Assembly (NCBI GenBank): GCA_900544685.1
Contig: UQWA01000018.1
Coordinates: 1 to 60,530, forward strand
Length of the DNA: 60,530 bases
Source of the DNA: an uncultured Lachnospiraceae bacterium
GTDB taxonomy: Bacteria > Bacillota > Clostridia > Lachnospirales > Lachnospiraceae
Direction: 5' to 3'
Part shown: positions 7,177-16,763 of the stretch, in pieces
Layout of the letters: every line of letters begins with the position of its first letter
How positions within the stretch are numbered: position 1 is the stretch's first letter
Made by a program: the position numbers and the translations under genes
The notes under the pieces: generated by a model
Told to the model about the DNA's origin: nothing
The model's database searches: none
What the model saw: only the letters and a program-made list of their open reading frames with translations

Positions 7177-7587
7177 TTACAGTATCTCGTCTTCTCTGCA
7201 GACTCTTCCCTGAAGTTTATCCTGTAGAGTTGCCTGAATCTGTTTCACTTCTTCTGCATCGAGTGCATCATAGGTGATCGCATATACCTTCTTTATTTTG
7301 TGTTCTTCAAAGTATACCTGATCTTCCTGATTCTCAAAGTCTTCTGCAGCCTCTTCAAATACCATCGTGTCATGTGTTAATGTCAGTTCCAGCAGATCCA
7401 TTTCTCGCCAGATTTCTGCCTTTTCCTGATAATCAGGCAACAGTTCTGCAATCTGCATTACACATACTTCCTGTGGAATCAGATAATAATCTGTCAGCAT
7501 TTTTTTCACAGGCTGTTCCGGCTGCACAGTCTTTTTTGCGGTCTGATAATGTTCACTCTTCTTTTTGGTATTTGTTTTGTTTTTCAT
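7177..7587 (-). CDS. Hypothetical Lys-rich/acidic protein
   Basis: About 136 residues. The N-terminus is strongly basic (MKNKTNTKKKSEHYQTAKKT), followed by a globular, acidic part with YYLIPQEVCVMQIAELLPDY, LTHDTMVFEEAAEDFEN and KKVYAITYDALDAEEVKQI. The second ATG (7587) is chosen because AGGAAA lies 8 bases before it; the ATG at 7629 has no spaced ribosome binding site. No membrane segment or signal peptide. The family is unrecognised. It lies between the asparaginase terminator and spoVAD and may have its own promoter. Confidence 0.6.
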   Translation of the reverse strand: MKNKTNTKKKSEHYQTAKKTVQPEQPVKKMLTDYYLIPQEVCVMQIAELLPDYQEKAEIWREMDLLELTLTHDTMVFEEAAEDFENQEDQVYFEEHKIKKVYAITYDALDAEEVKQIQATLQDKLQGRVCREDEIL

Positions 7588-7698
7588 ATTTGTTTCCTGC
7601 CTTTCCTGTTTCGCCTCTTTTTTCGGCATCTCTTCTTGTGTTTATCTGCATATATCTGCTCAAAGGGAACAGAACGAATACAAAACTGAAATAGAGAA

Positions 7699-7724
7699 AT
7701 AGAATCCTGGAAACAGGATTCTAT
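7699..7724. terminator. Terminator of the antiporter-asparaginase operon
   Basis: ATAGAATCCTG and CAGGATTCTAT form an 11-bp stem with a GAAA loop. T-rich stretches follow on both strands. It lies 14 bp past the asparaginase stop and closes the long leftward operon. Confidence 0.8.
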
Positions 7725-7737
7725 CTTTCTTTATTTC

Positions 7738-8748
7738 CTACTGTTCCGGACTGAACATCATATCATGATTGATCTTTTTATAAAATTTTTCCCGGAATGT
7801 ATTTTGGTCAGTACTTTCCTGAAGTGCCCACATGGTCTTGGCAACAGTTGCTTCCAGTGTCATGTCGTAGGACTCCAGCAGAGAAAATTCTCTTTTGATC
7901 ATTTTTCCCACCTGATAAGCCGTCATATCACTGCCTTCATGAGTCACCTGGGTTGCCATAATGACAATCTTCCCTTTTTCCACAAAACCTCGGATTGCCT
8001 GATAGAATTCATCATCACCGTAATCCGGAAGTCCACCTACCCCGAATGATTCAATGATCAGGGCATCTACACTGTCGCACAGAGAATCTATAATGGACGC
8101 GTTGCTTCCCGGAATCAATTTCAACAAGAATACTCTCTCATCCAGATCATGGTAAAAACGGATACGGTCTGTCACGTGGTTCTTGTCATCAATATAAAAT
8201 ACAATCCGTCGATCCTGGATCACGGCAATGTCTGGGTAATTGATGCTGGAAAAGGCATTGTAACTCTTGGATCTTTCTTTTTTTGCCCTGGTTCCGGCAA
8301 TGACAGAACCTCCAAATACAATATTGGTTCCATGTGCTTTCGGATGCGACGCAAAACGCAGACTGTCCAGAAGATTGGCTCTGGCATCTGTGATTGCCAG
8401 ATCAATCGGCTTCTGTGCTCCCGTCACCACGATCGGCTTCAGGTTGTTCTGAATCAGATAAGACAGGGCTGCCGCCGTATACGCCATGGTATCTGTTCCA
8501 TGACAAATGACAAATCCGTCATAATATTCATACTTCTTCTCAATCAGGGCTGCCAGCTCCATCCACTGTCTGGCACAGATATTCGTGCTGTCCAGATTAA
8601 AAGGCTGAATATGATCAATCTCACAGAACTCCCTTGCCTCTGGCACATAAGATAACAGTTCACTGGCTCCGATCTGGGGCGCCAGCCCTTTCTCTGTATA
8701 TTTGGATGCGATCGTTCCACCCGTTGCAATTAGCAGTATTTTTTTCAT
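7738..8748 (-). CDS. ansA: L-asparaginase, type I (cytoplasmic)
   Basis: Hydrolyses asparagine to aspartate and ammonia. The two threonine motifs of the asparaginase fold are present: LLIATGGTIASKYTEKG at residue 5 and VICHGTDTMAYTAAALSYLI near residue 80. VVTGAQKPI and the C-terminal small-domain GVGGLPD are typical. At 336 residues without a signal peptide it fits the cytoplasmic AnsA type. It starts 12 bases after the stop of the large antiporter subunit, with GAGGAG between, and ends at a strong terminator, so it is the last gene of the Mrp-like operon. That pairing is unusual. Confidence 0.93.
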   Translation of the reverse strand: MKKILLIATGGTIASKYTEKGLAPQIGASELLSYVPEAREFCEIDHIQPFNLDSTNICARQWMELAALIEKKYEYYDGFVICHGTDTMAYTAAALSYLIQNNLKPIVVTGAQKPIDLAITDARANLLDSLRFASHPKAHGTNIVFGGSVIAGTRAKKERSKSYNAFSSINYPDIAVIQDRRIVFYIDDKNHVTDRIRFYHDLDERVFLLKLIPGSNASIIDSLCDSVDALIIESFGVGGLPDYGDDEFYQAIRGFVEKGKIVIMATQVTHEGSDMTAYQVGKMIKREFSLLESYDMTLEATVAKTMWALQESTDQNTFREKFYKKINHDMMFSPEQ

Positions 8749-8760
8749 AATTTCTCCTCT

Positions 8761-10923
8761 TTAAGCCATTCGTACCGCTGCGATCAGAAGATAAATCAGG
8801 GTAATGCACAGTCCTAGGGAAAACAACAGTAGTCCGTAGGACATACTTCTTCCTATCAGGATCATGTTCTCACGGAACTGTTCATAGCGAAGTGCCAGCT
8901 TATGTTTAAAATCAGTCTGACATGGATGCTTCTTCCATACAGTGGCATTGAGCAGATGTTTTACTGCATTACAGCATCTTCCCAATACATGTGTGACAGG
9001 ATTGCCTTCTTCCGGATCATCCGGCTCCGTACTGCCATGATAGATATCTTTTTTCATCTCCACAATGACAGGATCCTGAATGGTATTAAAAAAACTTGCT
9101 TCGGCATACGCTGCCAGAGGCTGAACCTTCGCCAGTACATCCACCAGTTTATCCAGCACCTTACATACATTGCCTGCCACAGCAGGAAGTACCTGAAGCA
9201 ATACCGGACGGTAAAGATAATCCTCCAGATCCAGAACTGCCGGCCAGCGGTTCACATATTCTTTTAAGCCATCTGCCTGCTTTTTCATCATCCATCCACG
9301 AACTATCAGAAGATAAACTGCAATTCCCAGTAAGATAGAAATCAGGCTTCCGGAAAGATTCGTCATGCTAAACCAATGTATCTGCTCTGCCGTCTCTTCT
9401 GTTCCCATAAATGTCTGCCCCAGATCTGCCATCCAAGTCATAAAATGGTCTGGCAGAATTCCCATAACCGGAAACAAAACTGCGCAGATTCCCAGTACGG
9501 CCTTGCTCATTTTATTCATATAGCTGTCCTTCTGGTCATCATATACCTTCTGGCGCTGCCGATCCATATTTTCTTCCACAAACACTGCCACATATAGCTT
9601 TAACATATAGGCAATAGTCAGACCGCCGCTGATCAGAAACAGCCATTCTACCAGCCTGATATCAGAAGCTCCAAGAATCTGACTGCCATTTTCTGCTATG
9701 CCGGCGTATTCTACGATGCTTTCATGCAGCAGCGTCTTGCTGATATAACCGGAAAAAAGTGGTACACCGCTGATTCCCAGCGCTCCGCTTAAAAATGCCA
9801 GCTTCAGGAGAGGTTTGTTTTTTCCGAATCCCCTGATCTCGTTCAGATCCAGCTTATGAAGATTCATGTAAATCACACCCGCTGCCATGAAAAGTGTCAG
9901 TTTAAACAGAGAATGATTCACCATATGAAGCATGGTTCCTCTCACTGCCAGTATATTTTCCTCTCCCAACAGTCCCTGCATACCGATTCCTACCAGAATA
10001 AATCCGATCTGGGAAACAGAAGAACACGCCAGTGTCCGCTTGATATCAATGGAAAATACCGCCAGAACAGCTCCTGCCACCATGGTTAGTACGCCCACCA
10101 GCAATACAAAGATACCCCATTTTTCGTCATGAAGTAAAATCTTACAGCTAATTACCAGTATGCCGAAGATTCCTGTCTTTGTCAAGATACCGGAAAGCAA
10201 TGCACTGGCAGGTGCCGGTGCAACCGGATGTGCTTTCGGAAGCCAGATATGAAGCGGAAAAGCTCCTGCCTTTGCCCCAAATCCCACAAACATGCATATA
10301 CAGGCTGCCAGCACATTTTTTCCCTGGCATGCCTGATACAGATCATCAATCATCAATGTTCCAGCCTGATGATACAGTAAAAACAGTCCCATCAGGATAG
10401 CCAGTCCTCCGATTACGGCAATGGCAAGATACGTCTCTGCCGCCCGCAGGGATTCTTTTCTCTCATCCTGGGCAACCCAGACATAAGAAGTGAAAGACAT
10501 CATCTCAAAAAAGATAAAAGTAGTATACAGATCTGCGGAAAACAGGATCCCCTCTGTTGCCCCCAGTGTCAGTATCATAAATAGATAATATCTGTTCCGA
10601 TTCCGGTAATGCCGAAAATACTCTGTGGAAAACAGTGTGGTCATCATCCACATAAAAGCTGCCACGATTCCATATACAGCGCGGAAACCATCAGTCTCAA
10701 ACTTCAATCCCATCTGGCAGATTCCGGAAATCTCCACACCGGCTGTCTGATCCTTCATAGTGATCAGTACGACCAGCATCATCAGGAATTCTGTCACGGT
10801 GACTGCACACGCCATATAATCACGGAAACGTTTATCCGCTCTACCTGCCAGATAAGTCACTCCCGCTCCCGCAAGAGGAAAGAATACAATCCATGCCAGC
10901 AAATACATCTGTGTTTCTCCCAT
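8761..10923 (-). CDS. NuoL/HyfB-like proton-translocating antiporter subunit
   Basis: A 720-residue polytopic membrane protein with the proton-antiporter (PF00361-type) core. The conserved Glu is in FIFFEMMSFTSYVWV (about residue 140) and the broken-helix Lys in GFGAKAGAFPLHIWLPKAHP (about 220). SGYISKTLLHESI is also typical of the family. About 190 residues follow the core, with a soluble stretch and a final membrane helix, as in NuoL/HyfB-type subunits. AGGAGG precedes the first ATG by 7 bases. It is the last and longest antiporter subunit of the operon and probably conducts H+ or Na+ across the cytoplasmic membrane with the Mrp subunits upstream. Confidence 0.85.
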   Translation of the reverse strand: MGETQMYLLAWIVFFPLAGAGVTYLAGRADKRFRDYMACAVTVTEFLMMLVVLITMKDQTAGVEISGICQMGLKFETDGFRAVYGIVAAFMWMMTTLFSTEYFRHYRNRNRYYLFMILTLGATEGILFSADLYTTFIFFEMMSFTSYVWVAQDERKESLRAAETYLAIAVIGGLAILMGLFLLYHQAGTLMIDDLYQACQGKNVLAACICMFVGFGAKAGAFPLHIWLPKAHPVAPAPASALLSGILTKTGIFGILVISCKILLHDEKWGIFVLLVGVLTMVAGAVLAVFSIDIKRTLACSSVSQIGFILVGIGMQGLLGEENILAVRGTMLHMVNHSLFKLTLFMAAGVIYMNLHKLDLNEIRGFGKNKPLLKLAFLSGALGISGVPLFSGYISKTLLHESIVEYAGIAENGSQILGASDIRLVEWLFLISGGLTIAYMLKLYVAVFVEENMDRQRQKVYDDQKDSYMNKMSKAVLGICAVLFPVMGILPDHFMTWMADLGQTFMGTEETAEQIHWFSMTNLSGSLISILLGIAVYLLIVRGWMMKKQADGLKEYVNRWPAVLDLEDYLYRPVLLQVLPAVAGNVCKVLDKLVDVLAKVQPLAAYAEASFFNTIQDPVIVEMKKDIYHGSTEPDDPEEGNPVTHVLGRCCNAVKHLLNATVWKKHPCQTDFKHKLALRYEQFRENMILIGRSMSYGLLLFSLGLCITLIYLLIAAVRMA

Positions 10924-10938
10924 TTTCTTTCCTCCTCT

Positions 10939-12414
10939 CTAATACATTCCGCCAGCTACATCTGTGAAAAATCTCACCAGTGGACTGGAAAACAGTCCAA
11001 GACAGATCACCGCCGCTGCAAACAGCATCAGCGGCAGACACATACGCCAGGAAGGATCTTTTACTTCTTCGATATCCTCATAACGGAAATTTCTTCCCGG
11101 AAAATAGGCCCTGAATACAATGGACATCATATAAATAGAGGTCAGGAATGCAGATATCAACAGACATCCTATTCCCAGATAAGCCTGCAGACGCTCACTG
11201 GCAACCGCCGCTTTTGCAATATTCCACTTACTGATAAAACCTGCCAGTCCAGGAACTCCCATCAGTCCCAATGCGGACACTGTAAAACATCCAAATACCA
11301 CCGGCATTTTTCTGCCATAACCATTCAGATCATCGATGTAAGTTTTTTCGGTCTGGTGCATCACTGCACCTGCACACAGGAAAGAGCCGATCTTCATACA
11401 AGCGTGGCATACCATATGCATCAGAGCTCCTACCAGTCCCAGTGGCGTCATAATAGCCGCACTGAATATAATATACGAAAGATTGCTGATTGTTGAATAT
11501 GCCAGACGTCTCTTGATATGCCGCTCCATCACAGCTCTGGTACAGCCATATACAATGGAGAACATGGCAAATGCCATCACAACAGCCTGTACCCAGGTGC
11601 CACGCAGAAAATCCGTTCCAAAGCTATAATAGGTCAAACGGATAATGGCAAATACTCCGGCTTTTACCACCGCTACCGCATGAAGCAATGCTGTTACTGG
11701 CGTAGGTGCCACACCTGCGTCCGGAAGCCAGGATCCCATCGGCCACATAGCTGCTTTTACGCCAAATCCCATACATGCAATCAGGTACACTACCAGAAGC
11801 ACCTGCTTTTTATCTCCAATCTTATCCAAATTCAGTACTCCGCCCATGACAAAGTCAAGCTGATTCCCATATACCATCAGAAAGACAATGCCAATCAGGG
11901 CAAAGGCAGCTCCGCCAAGAGAATAATACAGATATTTTCTGGTTGCATGAATGGCCTGACGGCTCAGACTGTGCAAAATCAGAGGTACTGTTACCAGCGT
12001 CAGCAATTCATAAAAGAAATACATGCTGAGCATGTCTGATGCATAAGCAATCCCCAACGTCACCCCATAAGTAATCGAATAAAACATGAAAAAGACTCTC
12101 TGATGCTTCTCATGTTCCATATATTCAAAAGAATACAGCATGGCAAGAGGCCAAAGGGATGCCACCAGTACGGAAAATACCATGGACATGCCATCTATTC
12201 GAAAAGAAATAGAAAGATCCTGCATGAAATGTACCACTTCCAGTGTTCCCTGTGGATGCATTCCTGCCAGAAGGAACACAATCAGAGATGTTGCCATCAT
12301 GATACATTCCAGATAAATTCTCATAATCCGCTGGTTAGAAAAAGGAATCAGTTTCACCAGGATCCCCCCAACAATCGGCAGCAATATTGCAATTAACATC
12401 CAGTATTGACTCAT
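10939..12414 (-). CDS. Mrp/NuoM-type antiporter subunit (third copy)
   Basis: A 491-residue membrane protein with about 14 helices and the PF00361 core. The key acidic residue is in YFFYELLTLVTVPLIL and the key Lys in GFGVKAAMWPMGSWLPDAG. VTALLHAVAVVKAGVFAI is a strong antiporter signature shared with NuoL/MrpA. The start ATG overlaps the TGA of the preceding gene (ATGA) after GGAGG, so they are translationally coupled. It presumably provides one of four ion-translocating channels. The short size excludes a full-length MrpA. Confidence 0.87.
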   Translation of the reverse strand: MSQYWMLIAILLPIVGGILVKLIPFSNQRIMRIYLECIMMATSLIVFLLAGMHPQGTLEVVHFMQDLSISFRIDGMSMVFSVLVASLWPLAMLYSFEYMEHEKHQRVFFMFYSITYGVTLGIAYASDMLSMYFFYELLTLVTVPLILHSLSRQAIHATRKYLYYSLGGAAFALIGIVFLMVYGNQLDFVMGGVLNLDKIGDKKQVLLVVYLIACMGFGVKAAMWPMGSWLPDAGVAPTPVTALLHAVAVVKAGVFAIIRLTYYSFGTDFLRGTWVQAVVMAFAMFSIVYGCTRAVMERHIKRRLAYSTISNLSYIIFSAAIMTPLGLVGALMHMVCHACMKIGSFLCAGAVMHQTEKTYIDDLNGYGRKMPVVFGCFTVSALGLMGVPGLAGFISKWNIAKAAVASERLQAYLGIGCLLISAFLTSIYMMSIVFRAYFPGRNFRYEDIEEVKDPSWRMCLPLMLFAAAVICLGLFSSPLVRFFTDVAGGMY

Positions 12415-13889
12415 AACATAACCTCCGCAATCTGTCCTACATACTGCACCAGTGGTCCACAGAATATTCCAAGAAGCAGTGACAGGCCTGCCAGAACTGC
12501 AATCGGTATTACCATGGTTTTTACCGGTTCTTTTTTCTCCAGATGTGCATAATCATATGTATCCCCCGGCAAAAATCCTTTCATCGTAATTGGCAAAAGA
12601 TATCCTGCTGTCAGCAGTGCACTGATGAGAAGTACCACCGGCCCCAGACAGTAAAATACAGATATTCCAGAATCCAGTGCCCCTTGCGCCAGATACCATT
12701 TACTAATGAATCCGCTGGCTGGTGGAATCCCGATCAGCGCCAGTGATGAAATCGTATAACAGATCATAGTCACCGGCATTTCTTTTCCAATTCCCCGCAT
12801 CTGATCTGCTTTTGTTTTCCCTGTCTGGAAAATAACTGCTCCCACGCAGAGGAAGAGACAGGACTTGATGCATGCATGAAATACCACATGAAGCATGGCT
12901 CCTGTCATGGCTTCTGGCTGCAAAAGTGCCAGTCCAAACAGGATATAAGAAATCTGACTTACAGTAGAATAAGCAAGCCGTTTTTTCAGGAGATTTTCCC
13001 GGTATGCCAACATAGATCCCATAAACACCGTAATCAGTGCCAGTGTCAGCCACATTATCTGTACCCAGGTTCCCTGTATGAAGTCTGCTCCAATAATCTC
13101 GTACACCACGCGGACAACTCCCAGCACGCCCATTTTAACAATCACACCGGAAAGCACCGCACTTGCCGGTGCCGGTGCCGCCGGATGTGCGGTTGCCAGC
13201 CATCCATGCATGGGAAACATACCAGCTTTTACGCCAAATCCCAGAATCATCAGGCATGCAACAATCAGAATCAGTGTTTCATGTCCACTGACCGCAGCCA
13301 TATCCAGCGTGCCACCGGCCGCAAAATTCAGTGATGTGGTATAGTGATTTAAGATATAAATTCCGAATAATACAAGATACGCACCACACAGGGAATACAG
13401 CAGATATTTAATACCCGCCGTAATAGCCTCTCTGGTTCTGGTATGTAACACCAACGGCACCGTGAGCAGCGTCATCATTTCATAAAACAAATAAAAAGTT
13501 ACCAGATTGCCTGCATAACAGAGTGCCATCAGCACCCCATATACAACCAGAAAAAATCCAAAAAAACGTTTCTGGTCACCCTCTTCTTTCATATATTCTC
13601 CTGCAAAACAGATGGTCGCCGTCCATACAACCGATACAACCACTGCAAGCATTTTACCAAGGGCATCCATATGAAAATACACCGGCAATTCACTTCCAAT
13701 GGAAAACAACAGTGAGCTCTTCTCTCCACCTGTTATATTCAGTACGAGAAAACAGACAGAGATCACTATAACCGTCAGTGCCCTTCGAGTCAGCTTTTTT
13801 TCTGTATACTCTTTCCGATCCAGAATCATTACCAGTCCTGCAAACACAGGGAAACACATATTCAATAAAAGAAAACTTATGTCTAACAT
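12411..13889 (-). CDS. Mrp subunit D-like antiporter (second copy)
   Basis: A 492-residue polytopic membrane protein of the MnhD/NuoN class. The antiporter Glu is in FYLFYEMMTLLTVPLVLH and the Lys in GFGVKAGMFPMHGWLATAHP. PPASGFISKWYLAQG matches the conserved late loop. It overlaps the next gene by 4 bases and starts 12 bases after the previous one. It is paralogous to both neighbours; the sequences diverge clearly, so the copies are old duplicates rather than a recent tandem duplication. Confidence 0.88.
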   Translation of the reverse strand: MLDISFLLLNMCFPVFAGLVMILDRKEYTEKKLTRRALTVIVISVCFLVLNITGGEKSSLLFSIGSELPVYFHMDALGKMLAVVVSVVWTATICFAGEYMKEEGDQKRFFGFFLVVYGVLMALCYAGNLVTFYLFYEMMTLLTVPLVLHTRTREAITAGIKYLLYSLCGAYLVLFGIYILNHYTTSLNFAAGGTLDMAAVSGHETLILIVACLMILGFGVKAGMFPMHGWLATAHPAAPAPASAVLSGVIVKMGVLGVVRVVYEIIGADFIQGTWVQIMWLTLALITVFMGSMLAYRENLLKKRLAYSTVSQISYILFGLALLQPEAMTGAMLHVVFHACIKSCLFLCVGAVIFQTGKTKADQMRGIGKEMPVTMICYTISSLALIGIPPASGFISKWYLAQGALDSGISVFYCLGPVVLLISALLTAGYLLPITMKGFLPGDTYDYAHLEKKEPVKTMVIPIAVLAGLSLLLGIFCGPLVQYVGQIAEVML

Positions 13890-13901
13890 TCTTTACGCCC
13901 C

Positions 13902-15416
13902 CTATGAGAAATTCTGCAGCCCAATCTCAATGATATGAACAATCGGCTGGGACATCATACCAAGAACCAGATTCAACAAAATAAAACAGATAATGGTAAT
14001 GCCATACAGCTTCTGCTCTGACAATCTGAAAAACAGATATCCCTGTTTCTTTTCATAAGCCTGCTTTTCCGGCACATAGATCCGGATGACAGTTTTCAGG
14101 AAATAGACCGCATTTAAAATTGTGCTGATGGCCAGTACAATCACGGTCGGGAAAATCTTCACCGGTGCATTATGTGCTACCGCTGCCTGTGCGAAAAGAA
14201 TCTTGCTCACAAATCCAGCGAAACAAGGAATACCTACCATAGACAGGGAGCCCACAGTAAATCCCACTCCCGCAATCTTATTACGGTATCCAGAACCGGT
14301 CAGTTCTGAAAAATGCCGGCTTCCATTGGAAGCGTCTGTCAGCCCGATGGCTGATATAAAGAGCATGGATTTGGTTGCCGCATGCATCAGAATATGAAAT
14401 ACACTTGCTACCATCCCGGCTTCCGTTCCCAGTCCGAATCCCATATAGATATATCCGATCTGCGCAACAGAAGAAAAGGAGATCATCCTGCGGATGTCAT
14501 TTTCCCAGATGGCATTGACTGATCCAAAGATCATGGCACACAGACCAAAAACAAACAATATGTTCAGAATATGGCTGCCTCGGATTATATTGATTCCGAT
14601 CACACGATAAAAAATCTTAATCAGCAGAAATATATATCCCTTAGATACCAGACTGGATAACATTGCCGCAGAAGATACTGTAGAATATCCATAGGCATCT
14701 GGGAGCCATGCGTGAAACGGAAACAGGGCACTTTTGATGGAAAGTCCCACTGTAATCAATCCAATGGTGATCATCATCGGCACCTGATAACTGCCATCCT
14801 GCATGATCTGCTGTACTGACTCCTGAATGTTGGACATCAGCAGATGTCCTGTGAGATCATAGAGCATACAGATTCCCATCAACAGCAGACCTGAACCCAG
14901 AAGGCTCATAATCATATACCGTACTGCCGCCACAATAGTCCGTCCATTCTGACGGATCATAATCAGACCACAGGCAGATATCGTGTTGATCTCCACGAAT
15001 ACATATGCTGTAAACAGGTCATTCGTGTAGATCAGTGCCAGCAATGAACTGAGCAGTAAATCTGTCAGGATATAATATATATTATGTTTGGTAATCTCCA
15101 CTTCATCTTTCAGTTTCTTTCTTCCCCCCAGAAGAGATAACAGCATGATAATAGAAAAAACCAATGCCATCAGCGCTTCCAGTGCACCGGCACGGATCTC
15201 ATTGCCCCACGGAGCCGGGAAATGTCCCATCATGAATGTGTAACTTCCACCAACCTTCAGCATATAAGACAGCAGACATGCCGACATAGCTCCCACCAGA
15301 GTGATAACTGCTGTATTCAGCCATTTTGCCTGTTTTTCCGGGAGAACAGAACTGATAATTCCTGAAAACATGGACAGAATAATAGAGAAGAAAGGCACAT
15401 TCTGTACAAAAGCCAT
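13902..15416 (-). CDS. mnhD: Mrp subunit D-like antiporter (first copy)
   Basis: A 504-residue membrane protein with the PF00361 core. The Glu is in AYVFVEINTISACGLIMI and the Lys in GLSIKSALFPFHAWLPDAYG, followed by SSAAMLSSLVSKGYIFLL. Its placement directly after mnhC is that of canonical mrpD/mbhH. The ATG shares a base with the mnhC stop (TAATG), giving tight coupling. It is probably the orthologue of MrpD and part of the Na+/H+ antiport module. Confidence 0.88.
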   Translation of the reverse strand: MAFVQNVPFFSIILSMFSGIISSVLPEKQAKWLNTAVITLVGAMSACLLSYMLKVGGSYTFMMGHFPAPWGNEIRAGALEALMALVFSIIMLLSLLGGRKKLKDEVEITKHNIYYILTDLLLSSLLALIYTNDLFTAYVFVEINTISACGLIMIRQNGRTIVAAVRYMIMSLLGSGLLLMGICMLYDLTGHLLMSNIQESVQQIMQDGSYQVPMMITIGLITVGLSIKSALFPFHAWLPDAYGYSTVSSAAMLSSLVSKGYIFLLIKIFYRVIGINIIRGSHILNILFVFGLCAMIFGSVNAIWENDIRRMISFSSVAQIGYIYMGFGLGTEAGMVASVFHILMHAATKSMLFISAIGLTDASNGSRHFSELTGSGYRNKIAGVGFTVGSLSMVGIPCFAGFVSKILFAQAAVAHNAPVKIFPTVIVLAISTILNAVYFLKTVIRIYVPEKQAYEKKQGYLFFRLSEQKLYGITIICFILLNLVLGMMSQPIVHIIEIGLQNFS

Positions 15417-15799
15417 TATAGTCCCTCCTTCTTCAGTCTGGCTGATATCTCATCCAGATCCAGGGTATGATACCTCTTATATAACCGTACTGTCAGTGAC
15501 AGCATCAATGCCGTAACTGATACGGATACCACAATTCCTGTCAGTACCAGTCCACTTGGTATCGGATTAATATAGGCATCCACATCCTGAATGCCATTTA
15601 CCACAATCGGAGCCAGACGCCCTGAAATATAGCCTTTTTCTGCCAGAAACAGATAAATCGATGAATCCATTATATTCAGACCGATAATCTTCCGGATCAG
15701 GTTTCTCTGAAAAAGAAGATTAGCGAAACCGATACCAAACAACAGCATTGCCACTTCTTCTCCGATATTGGAAATAAAGTTTGCTCCAAAAACGATCAT
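15416..15799 (-). CDS. mnhC: Na+/H+ antiporter subunit C (MnhC/MbhG, NuoK-like)
   Basis: About 127 residues with three membrane helices. It begins MIVFGANFISNIGEEVAM and contains LIRKIIGLNIMDSSIYLFL and a GLVLTGIVVSVSVTALMLSL helix, as in NuoK/MrpC. ATG 15799 is chosen because AGGAGG lies 11 bases before it; the frame runs on to 15859 but that part overlaps the end of the preceding gene. It lies between the MnhB-type subunit and mnhD as in mrp and mbh operons. Confidence 0.88.
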   Translation of the reverse strand: MIVFGANFISNIGEEVAMLLFGIGFANLLFQRNLIRKIIGLNIMDSSIYLFLAEKGYISGRLAPIVVNGIQDVDAYINPIPSGLVLTGIVVSVSVTALMLSLTVRLYKRYHTLDLDEISARLKKEGL

Positions 15800-15803
15800 A
15801 AGA

Positions 15804-16763
15804 TCAGAATCCTCCTTTCCGGAATAATGCAAAAAATGCATACATAGTACATGCCACAACCATTCCCACGCAGATATTCAGCGGAAGAATCAGCCCACTG
15901 CTGATAATAGCCCCCGCCTTTCCAAGGGGAATCCCACTCTCCAGATGATGAGCACCAGTATAGAAAGAATAACTTTTTGCCAGACAGTAAAATGTCAGGG
16001 CACCAAAGCTTACCCATTTATAGGTCTTCTCCGTAAAGAACCGTTCTGTCTTCTTAAATCCAAAAGCATTCAGATACAGAATCAGCCCAGCGCCAATAAT
16101 TGCCCCGCCTGAAAAGCCTCCACCCGGAGACAGATGTCCATTCAGAATTACATAAATACCGAAGATAAAAATAATCGGTACCAGTACTCTGGTAATTGTC
16201 TGCAAAATCACATCGTTTTTTGGTTCATAATAACTGTCTTTTTTTTCCTCTTCCTCTGCACTGTCTTTTCCCCTTTTCTTGTCATTGCGCAAAAGAATCA
16301 GGACCGTACAGGTAGCAATAAACAGTACATTGGACTCACCAAAGGTGTCAAATGCCCGATAATCCAGAATCATACCCGTTACAATATTCACAGCTCCCGT
16401 ATCCTGCAGTCCGTCTTCAATATACTTTTCCGCAACTTCATTGCTGCCTGGATTATGGCTGTTTCCCACAGGCGGCAGATAAGATACCTGCACCAGAAGG
16501 ATGAAGATCAGTGCCATGGCACACAGCAGTCCCGCCACTCTGTAAAAGCTTCTGAAAAAACCGTAGATCCGGTTGTGTTCGATATCGTATGTCTTTTTCA
16601 GCATTCTGTCGTGATCCTGACGGTGCTCCAGTATTGCATGTTCATCTGGAATATGCTCCCGTTCCATTTTAATTGTTTCCGGTTCAGAACCATTTTTGTC
16701 CTTTTCCCATACTGCACGCCAAAAGGCTTTGATTACTCCTGAACGACTGTCAGATCCTTTCAT
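15804..16763 (-). CDS. Fused MbhE-like and MnhB-type antiporter subunit
   Basis: The 319-residue product combines two Mrp/Mbh subunits. Residues 1-65 are a charged cytoplasmic extension (KNGSEPETIKMEREH, HRQDHDRMLKKTYD). Residues 66-165 resemble MbhE / the MrpA C-terminus: one helix, a periplasmic loop, then VTGMILDYRAFDTFGESNVL. Residues 180-319 are MnhB-like: GHLSPGGGFSGGAIIGAGLI and later GKAGAIISSGLILPLNICVG. In many organisms these are separate genes. It overlaps the DUF4040 gene upstream by 4 bases. It completes the membrane arm of an Mrp-type antiporter. Confidence 0.85.
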   Translation of the reverse strand: MKGSDSRSGVIKAFWRAVWEKDKNGSEPETIKMEREHIPDEHAILEHRQDHDRMLKKTYDIEHNRIYGFFRSFYRVAGLLCAMALIFILLVQVSYLPPVGNSHNPGSNEVAEKYIEDGLQDTGAVNIVTGMILDYRAFDTFGESNVLFIATCTVLILLRNDKKRGKDSAEEEEKKDSYYEPKNDVILQTITRVLVPIIFIFGIYVILNGHLSPGGGFSGGAIIGAGLILYLNAFGFKKTERFFTEKTYKWVSFGALTFYCLAKSYSFYTGAHHLESGIPLGKAGAIISSGLILPLNICVGMVVACTMYAFFALFRKGGF

